NCBI GenBank assembly: GCA_029938185.1
Contig: JAOZVK010000003.1
Coordinates: 1-41,182 of the forward strand
DNA: 41,182 bases
DNA from: Bacteroidales bacterium
Lineage (GTDB): Bacteria > Bacteroidota > Bacteroidia > Bacteroidales > JAOZVK01
Direction: 5' to 3'
In this document: positions 16,121 to 22,431 of the stretch, in pieces
Layout of the letters: each line of letters opens with the position of its first letter
How positions within the stretch are numbered: the stretch's first letter is position 1
The notes under the pieces: generated by a model
Databases searched by the model: none
The model's input: the letters and a program-made list of their open reading frames with translations, nothing else
What the model was told of the DNA's origin: nothing
Program-made: the position numbers and the translations under genes

Positions 16121-17872
16121 ATGAAAGAATTTAAAATATATAAACAAACAGGTACTTATGCTGAAACTCTTGAAGCTTATGGTTTGGCAAATATTATAGA
16201 AAAAATATATGCTCAGTTAAATATTGATGATAATACAAAAATATTTGATTCAGGGCAATATTACAGTGTAATAGCTAATAGTCCTCTTTCAAGTGAAATG
16301 ATAAATAAGTTAAGTTATTTTCATGTTCTGAAATATATTGCAAGAAAGAATAAAGAAGGAAAACTCAATTTACCCGAAGGTCTGAATTATGATAATTCAG
16401 TTTTCCGCTATGATGAGCAGAAAAATTTAATAGAACAAAGACGAGCTGAAATAAACGAAGCCTATAAAAAGTTTTCGGGTAAAGAAAAAAATAAGCATAG
16501 GCGAAAAAGATTAAAAGAAATTGATAAAAAGTATAGCAATGAAAGTGCTACAAAAATAGATATTGAATTTGATGTTTACAGTCAGGCAAGCACTCCAAAT
16601 CAACTTAGTGGATTCCAAAAAATTTATAATAATTTTTATTTGAATAAAGATAACTTTAATATTCTAATAAGTGATATTTTAAAATATTATTCTAAAAATA
16701 ATAATTTAGAATATCCCAAATTAATAAAAGATAAAAAACTTGTAAATTTCTCTAAAACAATAACAGCAACACAGCTTTATAATCCAAACCAAGGAAAAGG
16801 ATTAAATAAAGCAAAAGCAAATGGTATTAACGGTTTTAATTTTAAATCATCTTGGATTAGTGAAACTTTAAAAACGACTGGAGCTGTTAACAGTATGATT
16901 TGTAAATCAGTTAAAGTCGGCAGTAGTTATGATTTAAAATTATTTGTTCCCGAATTTAATGATATTCACATGTCAAAGAAAACAGAAATTATAAATGAGT
17001 TCAAAAAACATTTAAAAGGGAACACACCTATAAAAATAGATATTTTAAACATTATTATTTTAATAAATAAGTTACTTGAAAATTCTGAAAAAAATCAAGA
17101 CTATTTCGGAAAAGCAAAAAATAAAATCAAAGGTTTATATTCTGTATATCAAAAAGATTTAGGACAGAATAAAGCTGTTTCAAATATTGCATTTATTCAA
17201 ACTCCTGATTTTATAATTATTAATGATAAAAATGATATTGATACATGGCTTGAAATTCTAAATGAACAAATATCAATTATAAGCAGTATTGATGAACTTG
17301 GTAGTTCGGTGCAAGCATTAATGGCATATCGTAATTTTATAAATGCTTCGCATCTTGAAAGTTTTTTCATATTTTCATATTGGTATGCAGCTTATCTTAT
17401 GCAATTTTTTTCTGATAAAAAAATATATATAAAACAATTTACTTACAAAATATTAACTAAATTTTATAATCACATGGATAAAAAAGGAAACTTAATGAAT
17501 ATTATTAATAATGAAGGATTTCAAGCTATTGCAAAAGCAATAAGAAACAGCACTGTTACCTTACAATATGTAAAATCAAAAGGATTAAAACCAAAATTTG
17601 ACATTAGATACGGTGTTGCTCAATCCTTGCAAAATAAATCTAAAACATCGGATAATTTAGCGACTTACATAGGTAGCTTTATAGCATCTTTTAACGCTGA
17701 ATCAGGTATGAAAGCAGAAAAGAAAGAGTTTAGGAAGCGTGTAACTGAAACAGAATTAACAGAATTTTATTCTTTGTTAGATAATAATTCTTCAAAATTA
17801 GTCGGAGCATTACTTGCTTCTTATAGTTTTGCAAAAAGTAAAAATGATGATTCAAATAAAGAAACGAAATAA
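16121..17872 (+). CDS. Putative Cas8-like large subunit of the DevR-type locus
   Basis: 583 residues. It is the first gene of a three-gene operon, with Cas7 of the DevR/MJ0381 type starting 26 bases after it and Cas5 next. By position and size it should be the Cas8-type large subunit. I cannot place the sequence in a named Cas8 family: it begins YKQTGTYAETLEAYGLANII, has a long Lys/Arg/Glu-rich helical stretch at about 110-145 (KNKHRRKRLKEIDKKY), and a C-terminal region with YGVAQSLQNKS, YIGSFIASFNAES and LVGALLASYSFAK that looks helical, as in small-subunit-like Cas8 C-termini. No metal-binding or nuclease motif is seen. Transcription likely starts in the structured leader just upstream. A highly divergent Cas8a is the main candidate. 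Confidence 0.6.
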   Translation: MKEFKIYKQTGTYAETLEAYGLANIIEKIYAQLNIDDNTKIFDSGQYYSVIANSPLSSEMINKLSYFHVLKYIARKNKEGKLNLPEGLNYDNSVFRYDEQKNLIEQRRAEINEAYKKFSGKEKNKHRRKRLKEIDKKYSNESATKIDIEFDVYSQASTPNQLSGFQKIYNNFYLNKDNFNILISDILKYYSKNNNLEYPKLIKDKKLVNFSKTITATQLYNPNQGKGLNKAKANGINGFNFKSSWISETLKTTGAVNSMICKSVKVGSSYDLKLFVPEFNDIHMSKKTEIINEFKKHLKGNTPIKIDILNIIILINKLLENSEKNQDYFGKAKNKIKGLYSVYQKDLGQNKAVSNIAFIQTPDFIIINDKNDIDTWLEILNEQISIISSIDELGSSVQALMAYRNFINASHLESFFIFSYWYAAYLMQFFSDKKIYIKQFTYKILTKFYNHMDKKGNLMNIINNEGFQAIAKAIRNSTVTLQYVKSKGLKPKFDIRYGVAQSLQNKSKTSDNLATYIGSFIASFNAESGMKAEKKEFRKRVTETELTEFYSLLDNNSSKLVGALLASYSFAKSKNDDSNKETK

Positions 17873-17898
17873 TAATTAACTTTTAAAATCTATATAAA

Positions 17899-18876
17899 AT
17901 GTCAAAAAAAATAGCATCAATATCAGTAAGCGGCAGAATGACGCTGAATATGCATTCTCTCAATAACGAAGGAGGAGAAGGAAATCAAATAATTACACGC
18001 CAATTAACAATAATAGGCAATGACGGCGAAGAACATACAGTAAATGGTATTAGCGGAGATATGTTTAAACATATCCATGTCGGACATCTTATTAATAAAG
18101 CAAAAGAAAAGAAATTACCGCTTTGTACGAATTGTAAAATAGCAAACCCAAACAGATTATCAAGTGGAGAAGATTTAGGGACACATTTTAAAAATGAAAA
18201 GGATTTAAAAAAGTTAGGTGATGATAAGATTGCCAATGCAATAATTGAGAAATGTATCATTGATGATACACATGGTGTTTTAGTTACTTCGATAGGAAAA
18301 CAAAATAAAAATCACGCCAGAAAATCTATTGTCGAATTTGCGTGGACAGTTGGAATTCCTGATAGAAATAATACTGAAACTTATATTCATACAAAAATAG
18401 TTTCGGATGCGGGTAATAAAGAAAAAGGGGCTTCAAGTAACGAAGGACAAAATATTTTTCATCGCCCTGCAAATCACGGAGTTTATGCATTTATATGCAA
18501 TGTTGATGTTTACAGACTTTCGTATAACGATGTAACAAGATCATATCCTGAAATTGATAACCGAAATGACAGATACAAAGCTCTTTTAAGCAGTTTATTA
18601 AATACATTTTTAAATCCTAAAGGAGCAATGACAAGCACACAAAAACCGCATATTACAGATTTTGAAGGTGTTGTTTCAATATCTTCAAATTCGACTCCTG
18701 CTCCAACTGTAAGCCCTATTAATGAAGACTATAAAGCAGAAATAATTACAGTAAAAGACAACCTAAATAAGATTGAAGGCTCTAAAACTATTGAAGTAAA
18801 AGAATTTAATGGACTTGGGCAATTATCAAGTATTTTTGAAGAACTAATAAAAGCTGAACCCTATAAAATAAATTAA
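17899..18876 (+). CDS. cas7: Cas7 of the DevR/MJ0381 (type I-A-like) family
   Basis: 325 residues. This is the crRNA-binding backbone protein of a type I-A-like or DevR-containing effector. Diagnostic blocks are the N-terminal SVSGRMTLNMHSLNNEGGEGN (the LNNEG-x-EGN signature), VNGISGDMFKHIHVGHL near residues 52-68, and LPLCTNCKIANPNR. The C-terminal part has YAFICNVDVYRLSYNDV and a segment SLLNTFLNPKGAMTSTQKPH that resembles the conserved P-x-GA-x-x-S-x-x-P-H end of this family. It is unlike the Csh2-type Cas7 proteins at 7897 and 32890 and the Csc2 at 25340, so the window has three distinct Cas7 lineages. Cas5 follows after 1 base. Confidence 0.88.
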   Translation: MSKKIASISVSGRMTLNMHSLNNEGGEGNQIITRQLTIIGNDGEEHTVNGISGDMFKHIHVGHLINKAKEKKLPLCTNCKIANPNRLSSGEDLGTHFKNEKDLKKLGDDKIANAIIEKCIIDDTHGVLVTSIGKQNKNHARKSIVEFAWTVGIPDRNNTETYIHTKIVSDAGNKEKGASSNEGQNIFHRPANHGVYAFICNVDVYRLSYNDVTRSYPEIDNRNDRYKALLSSLLNTFLNPKGAMTSTQKPHITDFEGVVSISSNSTPAPTVSPINEDYKAEIITVKDNLNKIEGSKTIEVKEFNGLGQLSSIFEELIKAEPYKIN

Positions 18877-18877
18877 T

Positions 18878-19552
18878 ATGAAATTTTCAGCAATATTTAA
18901 ACCGACAAGTTTATTTTCACTAAAAGATAGTAATTCAACTAATTCGGGAGCGAAATCATTATTTTTACCTTCGCCTTATTCCATAAAAATGGCAATAATT
19001 AATCAAGCTATAACAGCTGGTGATCAATTAAAATTACTATCTGCTAAAAAAAGTAAGGAATTTGAGTATATCAGTAAGGCGGAGGTTTCTTTTAACATTA
19101 ACAACGGATTTTGTGTAAATAATTTGTTTATTAAAATTCAAAGATTAAAAAGGGAAGGGGTTGGTTATCAGTCGACTGTCAGTTTTAGAGAATTTATTCA
19201 TATTCCAGATACAATAGAAATTATATTTAATGTCGTTAATGGTGAGGCTAAATTATTCTTAATGAATTATATTCATAAAATTAATTATTTTGGTAAACGA
19301 GCTTCATTTTTTCAATTTTTAAGATATAATGAAATTCCTGAAAAAGGTAATGTATTGGATTTTAAAACCGGAGAGATTACAGGAGGTATTATTCAACAAT
19401 ATGATGATTTTCCAAAAAATGCAACGTTTGACAAAATAAATAGTTACTCAGGAGCAAGAATTACAAGAGATAAAAAAGTTTTACTGATTCCGATAGTACT
19501 AAAAAATGCCTCAAAGTCTTTTAGTTCTTATAAACTTAAAAATGAAATATAA
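18878..19552 (+). CDS. cas5: Cas5 of the DevR-type locus
   Basis: 224 residues, starting one base after the Cas7 stop. The N-terminus, IFKPTSLFSLKDSNSTNSGAK then SLFLPSPYSIKMAIINQAI, has the pattern of a first ferredoxin-like strand followed by the P-S-x-x-(K/I)-M-A-(I/L) helix found in Cas5 proteins paired with DevR/MJ0381-type Cas7. It would cap the crRNA 5' handle. No Cas6 or Cas3 follows; the next 900 bases are remnants and repeats. The locus must therefore borrow processing and nuclease activities if it works, for instance the Cas3 at 12992 and an intact Cas6 (29003 or 30046). That is inference. Confidence 0.72.
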   Translation: MKFSAIFKPTSLFSLKDSNSTNSGAKSLFLPSPYSIKMAIINQAITAGDQLKLLSAKKSKEFEYISKAEVSFNINNGFCVNNLFIKIQRLKREGVGYQSTVSFREFIHIPDTIEIIFNVVNGEAKLFLMNYIHKINYFGKRASFFQFLRYNEIPEKGNVLDFKTGEITGGIIQQYDDFPKNATFDKINSYSGARITRDKKVLLIPIVLKNASKSFSSYKLKNEI

Positions 19553-19575
19553 GTTGTATAATAGAAGATAATTTG

Positions 19576-19638
19576 AATAATCTTTTGTAGTAATAAAATT
19601 GAATATTCTGTATAGGAAAATTACCACAAAAGATTATT
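19576..19638. repeat. Inverted repeat upstream of the truncated yhcG-like fragment
   Basis: AATAATCTTTTGTAGTAA (19576-19593) pairs with TTACCACAAAAGATTATT (19621-19638) with one mismatch, followed by a T-rich run. The same element with a perfect 18-bp pairing lies at 37341-37403 upstream of the intact nuclease gene. Confidence 0.7.
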
Positions 19639-19657
19639 ATTTTTTAAACAGAAATTA

Positions 19658-19789
19658 ATGAATATCGAAAAAACAAGTTCAAAATTATTTGTTGATGTAA
19701 AACAAATGATTTCAAATGCTATACGAAAAGTTGCTGTAACTGCCAATAGTGAATTGATTTTGAACAAGAAAACAAAGCAAGACCAATAA
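19658..19789 (+). pseudogene. 5' fragment of a DUF1016/YhcG-type nuclease gene
   Basis: The first 36 codons are almost identical to the start of the intact nuclease gene at 37423 (MNIEKTSSKLFVDVKQ onward; one visible substitution, AIRKVAV for ARRKVAV). After GAATTGATTTTG (19751-19762) the sequence switches to the tail fragment described next and soon stops. The intact gene contains the same 12 bases at its equivalent point, so this is a recombination junction at a short shared sequence. Confidence 0.85.
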
Positions 19790-19953
19790 TTGAAGAAAAT
19801 ATAAATTGAGTTGATACTCTTATAACACTTTCAGCTGGTGGATATGTAGAAACTAAAGCAGAAAAAGCTGATGCTTTGGACTTAGCAGAAACTAAATTGA
19901 TTGAATTAATGCATAAGTTTGATTATCAGAATCAATTGAACAGAAAATGTTAA
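19753..19953 (+). pseudogene. Tail fragment of an unknown gene, with an in-frame stop
   Basis: Reads IDFEQENKARPIIEENIN, a TGA stop, then VDTLITLSAGGYVETKAEK and ADALDLAETKLIELM. It is homologous to the fragment at 37133-37327. It overlaps the yhcG-like fragment in another frame at the shared junction. I do not recognise the parent protein; it looks like a C-terminus. Confidence 0.7.
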
Positions 19954-19959
19954 ATTTAA

Positions 19960-20229
19960 AATTCGTTGTTTTTTTGTAAAAATCTTAAAAATTTAATTTC
20001 GCACTTACAGTGCTTTTTTCTATTTTACATTTTTTTTCTACCATAATTTTGCATCTGCGATGCTACTTTAAGAATCCAATTTGCATAAATGATGCTGCTT
20101 AAATTGACAAAAGAGCCATAGGCTCAATATTATGGTAGAAATTACAAATTCATAATAAAAACAGAACCGTAGGTTCGATATTATGTTTGAATTTGATATT
20201 ATTAATCAATAAAAATAACACAATAATAT
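19960..20229. repeat. Cluster of 13-base mini-palindromes (REP-like)
   Basis: Five palindromes, four of them with a five-base stem and three-base loop: GCACTTACAGTGC (20001-20013, followed by a T-run), GCATCTGCGATGC (20051-20063), GCATAAATGATGC (20083-20095, four-base stem), GAGCCATAGGCTC (20113-20125) and GAACCGTAGGTTC (20164-20176). They lie immediately upstream of an IS200-like TnpA remnant, the arrangement expected for REP sequences and their TnpA relatives. Confidence 0.65.
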
Positions 20230-20370
20230 ATGGCAAATACATACACACAATTAAATGTTCATGCCGTTTTTTCGGTTCTTGGAAGAGAAAATATGTTGTT
20301 AGATAAATTTCGTCCAGAATTATTCGGTTTATCAAGTTTATTTACGCATAAATTTATTATTGCTTTTTAA
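20230..20370 (+). pseudogene. IS200/IS605-like TnpA (REP-associated) transposase, N-terminal remnant
   Basis: Begins MANTYTQLNVHAVFSVLGREN and continues LLDKFRPELFG, the conserved N-terminus of IS200-like Y1 transposases, then ends at a stop after 46 codons. The HUH motif and catalytic tyrosine, which lie further on, are absent. The same fragment, nearly identical in DNA but with a different deletion end point, lies at 38682-38804. In both cases the 143-aa gene follows. Confidence 0.82.
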
Positions 20371-20421
20371 TTAACTGATAATCAATATTGGTAAAACTAT
20401 TTATGCATAAGTAGCATTAAA

Positions 20422-20434
20422 GGCTCGAAGAGCC
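20422..20434. repeat. Perfect 5-3-5 mini-palindrome
   Basis: GGCTCGAAGAGCC, 37 bases ahead of the 143-aa gene. It is a near copy of 4056-4068 upstream of greA, and the preceding sequence TTTTTAATTAACTG is shared with that place. Confidence 0.6.
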
Positions 20435-20470
20435 AATTATTCAAATATTTTACTTTTTTAAAATTATAAA

Positions 20471-20902
20471 ATGGAACAATATATTAAACAACTAATTAAT
20501 GATTTGAGAGATGCAGCACAGCGTACACGACCTATGAAAATGGAACTTGCTCCCGATTTGGAAGTTGTTAGAGGAGCAGAAGAGTATTTGTATGGCACGC
20601 AACATAAACTCGGTTCTCTTTTTGGTATTGAAAAAACAGCTTTTCCGCCTCTTACAAAGCTTAATAATAATCAATTAGAACAACTTGTACCCGAAATTGA
20701 ACGTTTATGGGCTAAATTTAATTTTTATCCTGTTTTTCCGGACAATTTGCCTGCAATTTATCGCTATAAACTACTGATTGATAAATGGGACGAGCCTATG
20801 CAATATGTAACATCAGGAAGCATGTATATTGAATTTTGTGAATACGAAACTGAAAATTGTCCTTTTCCAAAAGAGTATTGCATGTGTACCGATTTTGACT
20901 AA
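20471..20902 (+). CDS. 143-aa CRISPR-locus-associated protein of unknown function, copy 2
   Basis: Identical in amino-acid sequence to the 143-aa protein at 38806, and homologous to the 146-aa protein at 11694. No family recognised. It starts MEQYIKQLINDLRDAAQRT, is soluble and acidic, and has conserved AFPPLTKLNNNQLEQLV and LWAKFNFYPVFPDNLPAIY segments. A cysteine-bearing end, ENCPFPKEYCMCTDFD, has C-x6-C-x-C spacing. Its TAA sits against a dispersed-repeat copy. Upstream are the TnpA remnant and a mini-palindrome. It lies between the DevR-type and type I-D loci. Near-perfect DNA identity with the distant copy shows recent duplication or gene conversion while the frame stayed intact. Confidence 0.8.
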   Translation: MEQYIKQLINDLRDAAQRTRPMKMELAPDLEVVRGAEEYLYGTQHKLGSLFGIEKTAFPPLTKLNNNQLEQLVPEIERLWAKFNFYPVFPDNLPAIYRYKLLIDKWDEPMQYVTSGSMYIEFCEYETENCPFPKEYCMCTDFD

Positions 20903-21005
20903 GTCTTTGACCTATTTAATGTGGCTTACACATTTTTATAAATTACTATAAAGTAGCCAATTGTACAAAAACAAATGCCGAAAAACTTTTGTAAGACTAC
21001 TTAAT
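20900..21005 (+). repeat. Dispersed ~100-bp repeat, copy abutting the 143-aa gene (copy 2)
   Basis: Begins TAAGTCTTTGACCTATTTAA at the stop codon (palindrome slightly decayed) and ends CCGAAAAACTTTTGTAAGAC plus TACTTAA. The middle matches the other copies in ACAAAAACAAATG. Confidence 0.75.
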
Positions 21006-21217
21006 AAATTGGGCTACCAGTTTTAAGTTAGACGCTTTTTAAACGCAAAGACACACAAAGTTTAACGCAAAGTTTCGCAAAGTTTTGCTAATCTTTACTT
21101 TAATTCTATGGTTAAAACTAATTGAAAAAACAAGACTGTCCAACTTCTGACGGGTAGCCATAAATTGCAAATGGGATTTAATTTTCAAAATATAAATAAA
21201 TGAATATTGAAAAATAA
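21006..21217. other. Intergenic stretch with ACGCAAAG-type repeats
   Basis: Contains tandem-like runs such as ACGCAAAGACACACAAAG and ACGCAAAGTTTCGCAAAG, similar to motifs near 2700-2775, then a short sequence ATGAATATTGAAAAATAA just before the second leader element. No gene. Confidence 0.45.
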
Positions 21218-21344
21218 CCCGACCACCGAGCATCTTACGTGTTTTAGGTTAGTAGAGTCGGGATTTATGGTACCGAGCATCTTGATGTGTTTTCGGTTAT
21301 ACTAATGCAAATTTACAATTATATGATATTAAAATCAAATTTTA
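21218..21344 (+). promoter_or_regulatory. Structured leader element ahead of the WYL regulator, copy 2
   Basis: Same architecture as 15995-16120. CCCGAC (21218-21223) pairs with GTCGGG (21257-21262). The first ACCGAGCATC unit begins at 21225, its closing arm mutated to TAGGT. The second unit is ACCGA (21272-21276) with TCGGT (21293-21297), followed by TATACTAATGCAAATTTACA. Similarity continues to the start codon and its next codon, and the length differs by one base. Direct repeats close to a regulator's own start suggest an operator. Confidence 0.75.
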
Positions 21345-22244
21345 ATGAAAGAACATGAAAAAATTCAAAGACTAATTTATTTATTAAAATTATTGTCATC
21401 AAATATAGGATATTCACACAAGATGCTTGCCGAAAAAATTGGCGTAGTAGAAAGAACAATAAGAAGATACATAAATTCTTGTGAAAAAGCAGGCTTAGTT
21501 CTTAATAAAACAAACGGTTATTTTCGTTTAGAAAAAAACACACCTCATTTTAGAGAAATAAGTTCATTACTACACTTTTCCGATGAGGAGGCTGTTTTAC
21601 TTAACGAGGCGATAAATAAAATTGAGTTAAATTCAACTTCTACAATTAATTTAAGAAACAAACTATTTGCTCTATACAATTCAGACAGAATAAACTATCC
21701 AATTATAAAGAAAGAAGATTCTGGAAATGTAAAATTGATAATTGAAGCAATCAGAGCTAAAAAACAAATTAGAGTGATTAATTATAAATCATCTAACAGT
21801 GGAACTGTAATGGACAGGATTGTTGAACCTTTCGATTTTACAACAAACTATATTCATATTTGGGCTTATGAAAATGCATATTCAAAAAATTTCCTGTTTC
21901 GGGTTTCACGTATTGAAAATGTTGAGGTTTTAAAAGATGATTGGACAAATGAAAACAATCATAAAAAAGGAATAACCGATGTATTTAGAATGAGTGGAGA
22001 TACTAAAACCCCATTTGAATTAAAATTAACTACAGCCGGATACAATTATTTAATAGAACAATACCCTATGGCAAAACAATATATTGAAAAAAATAAGAAT
22101 AATATATATTTTTTGAACCATTGGTATGCTAATTTTCATGGAATAACAAAATTTATTTTGAGTGCAATGGATGAAGTTGAAATTATAAGTAACGAAAAAT
22201 TAAGAGATTACATAAATAATAAAATAAAAAACAAAATTTTTTAA
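21345..22244 (+). CDS. WYL-domain transcriptional regulator
   Basis: 299 residues. The N-terminal helix-turn-helix at about 5-60 (LLKLLSSNIGYSHKMLAEKI, then VVERTIRRYINSCEKAGLV) is of the DeoR/HTH_11 type. The WYL ligand-binding domain lies at about 125-205: IRVINYKSSNSG, IVEPFDFTTNYIHIWAYE and FLFRVSRIENVEVL. Then a C-terminal extension (about 215-299) as in many WYL regulators. WYL proteins often control defence and CRISPR operons in response to a nucleic-acid or nucleotide ligand. It heads the type I-D locus, 187 bases before cas10d. The shared leader suggests it controls itself and the DevR-type locus. Confidence 0.88.
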   Translation: MKEHEKIQRLIYLLKLLSSNIGYSHKMLAEKIGVVERTIRRYINSCEKAGLVLNKTNGYFRLEKNTPHFREISSLLHFSDEEAVLLNEAINKIELNSTSTINLRNKLFALYNSDRINYPIIKKEDSGNVKLIIEAIRAKKQIRVINYKSSNSGTVMDRIVEPFDFTTNYIHIWAYENAYSKNFLFRVSRIENVEVLKDDWTNENNHKKGITDVFRMSGDTKTPFELKLTTAGYNYLIEQYPMAKQYIEKNKNNIYFLNHWYANFHGITKFILSAMDEVEIISNEKLRDYINNKIKNKIF

Positions 22245-22301
22245 TAATTATTAATGCAATTGACACAAGCTGTCCTACCTACAAACTACTTTTGTAAACA
22301 T

Positions 22302-22363
22302 AAACAAATAGCAATGTATTACTATAAATATTTTTTTGTTTCTTCATAAGCAACTATTTGTTT
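22302..22363. promoter_or_regulatory. Inverted repeat upstream of cas10d
   Basis: AAACAAATAG (22302-22311) and CTATTTGTTT (22354-22363) are perfect inverted repeats with a 42-base spacer, 68 bases ahead of the cas10d ATG. They may be operator half-sites or a cruciform. A/T-rich chance pairing is possible. Confidence 0.35.
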
Positions 22364-22431
22364 GTGAGAGTTAGCATAAATGCATAAGCTATATAATAAT
22401 TGAACAAAAACTTTAACATACAATAATATAA

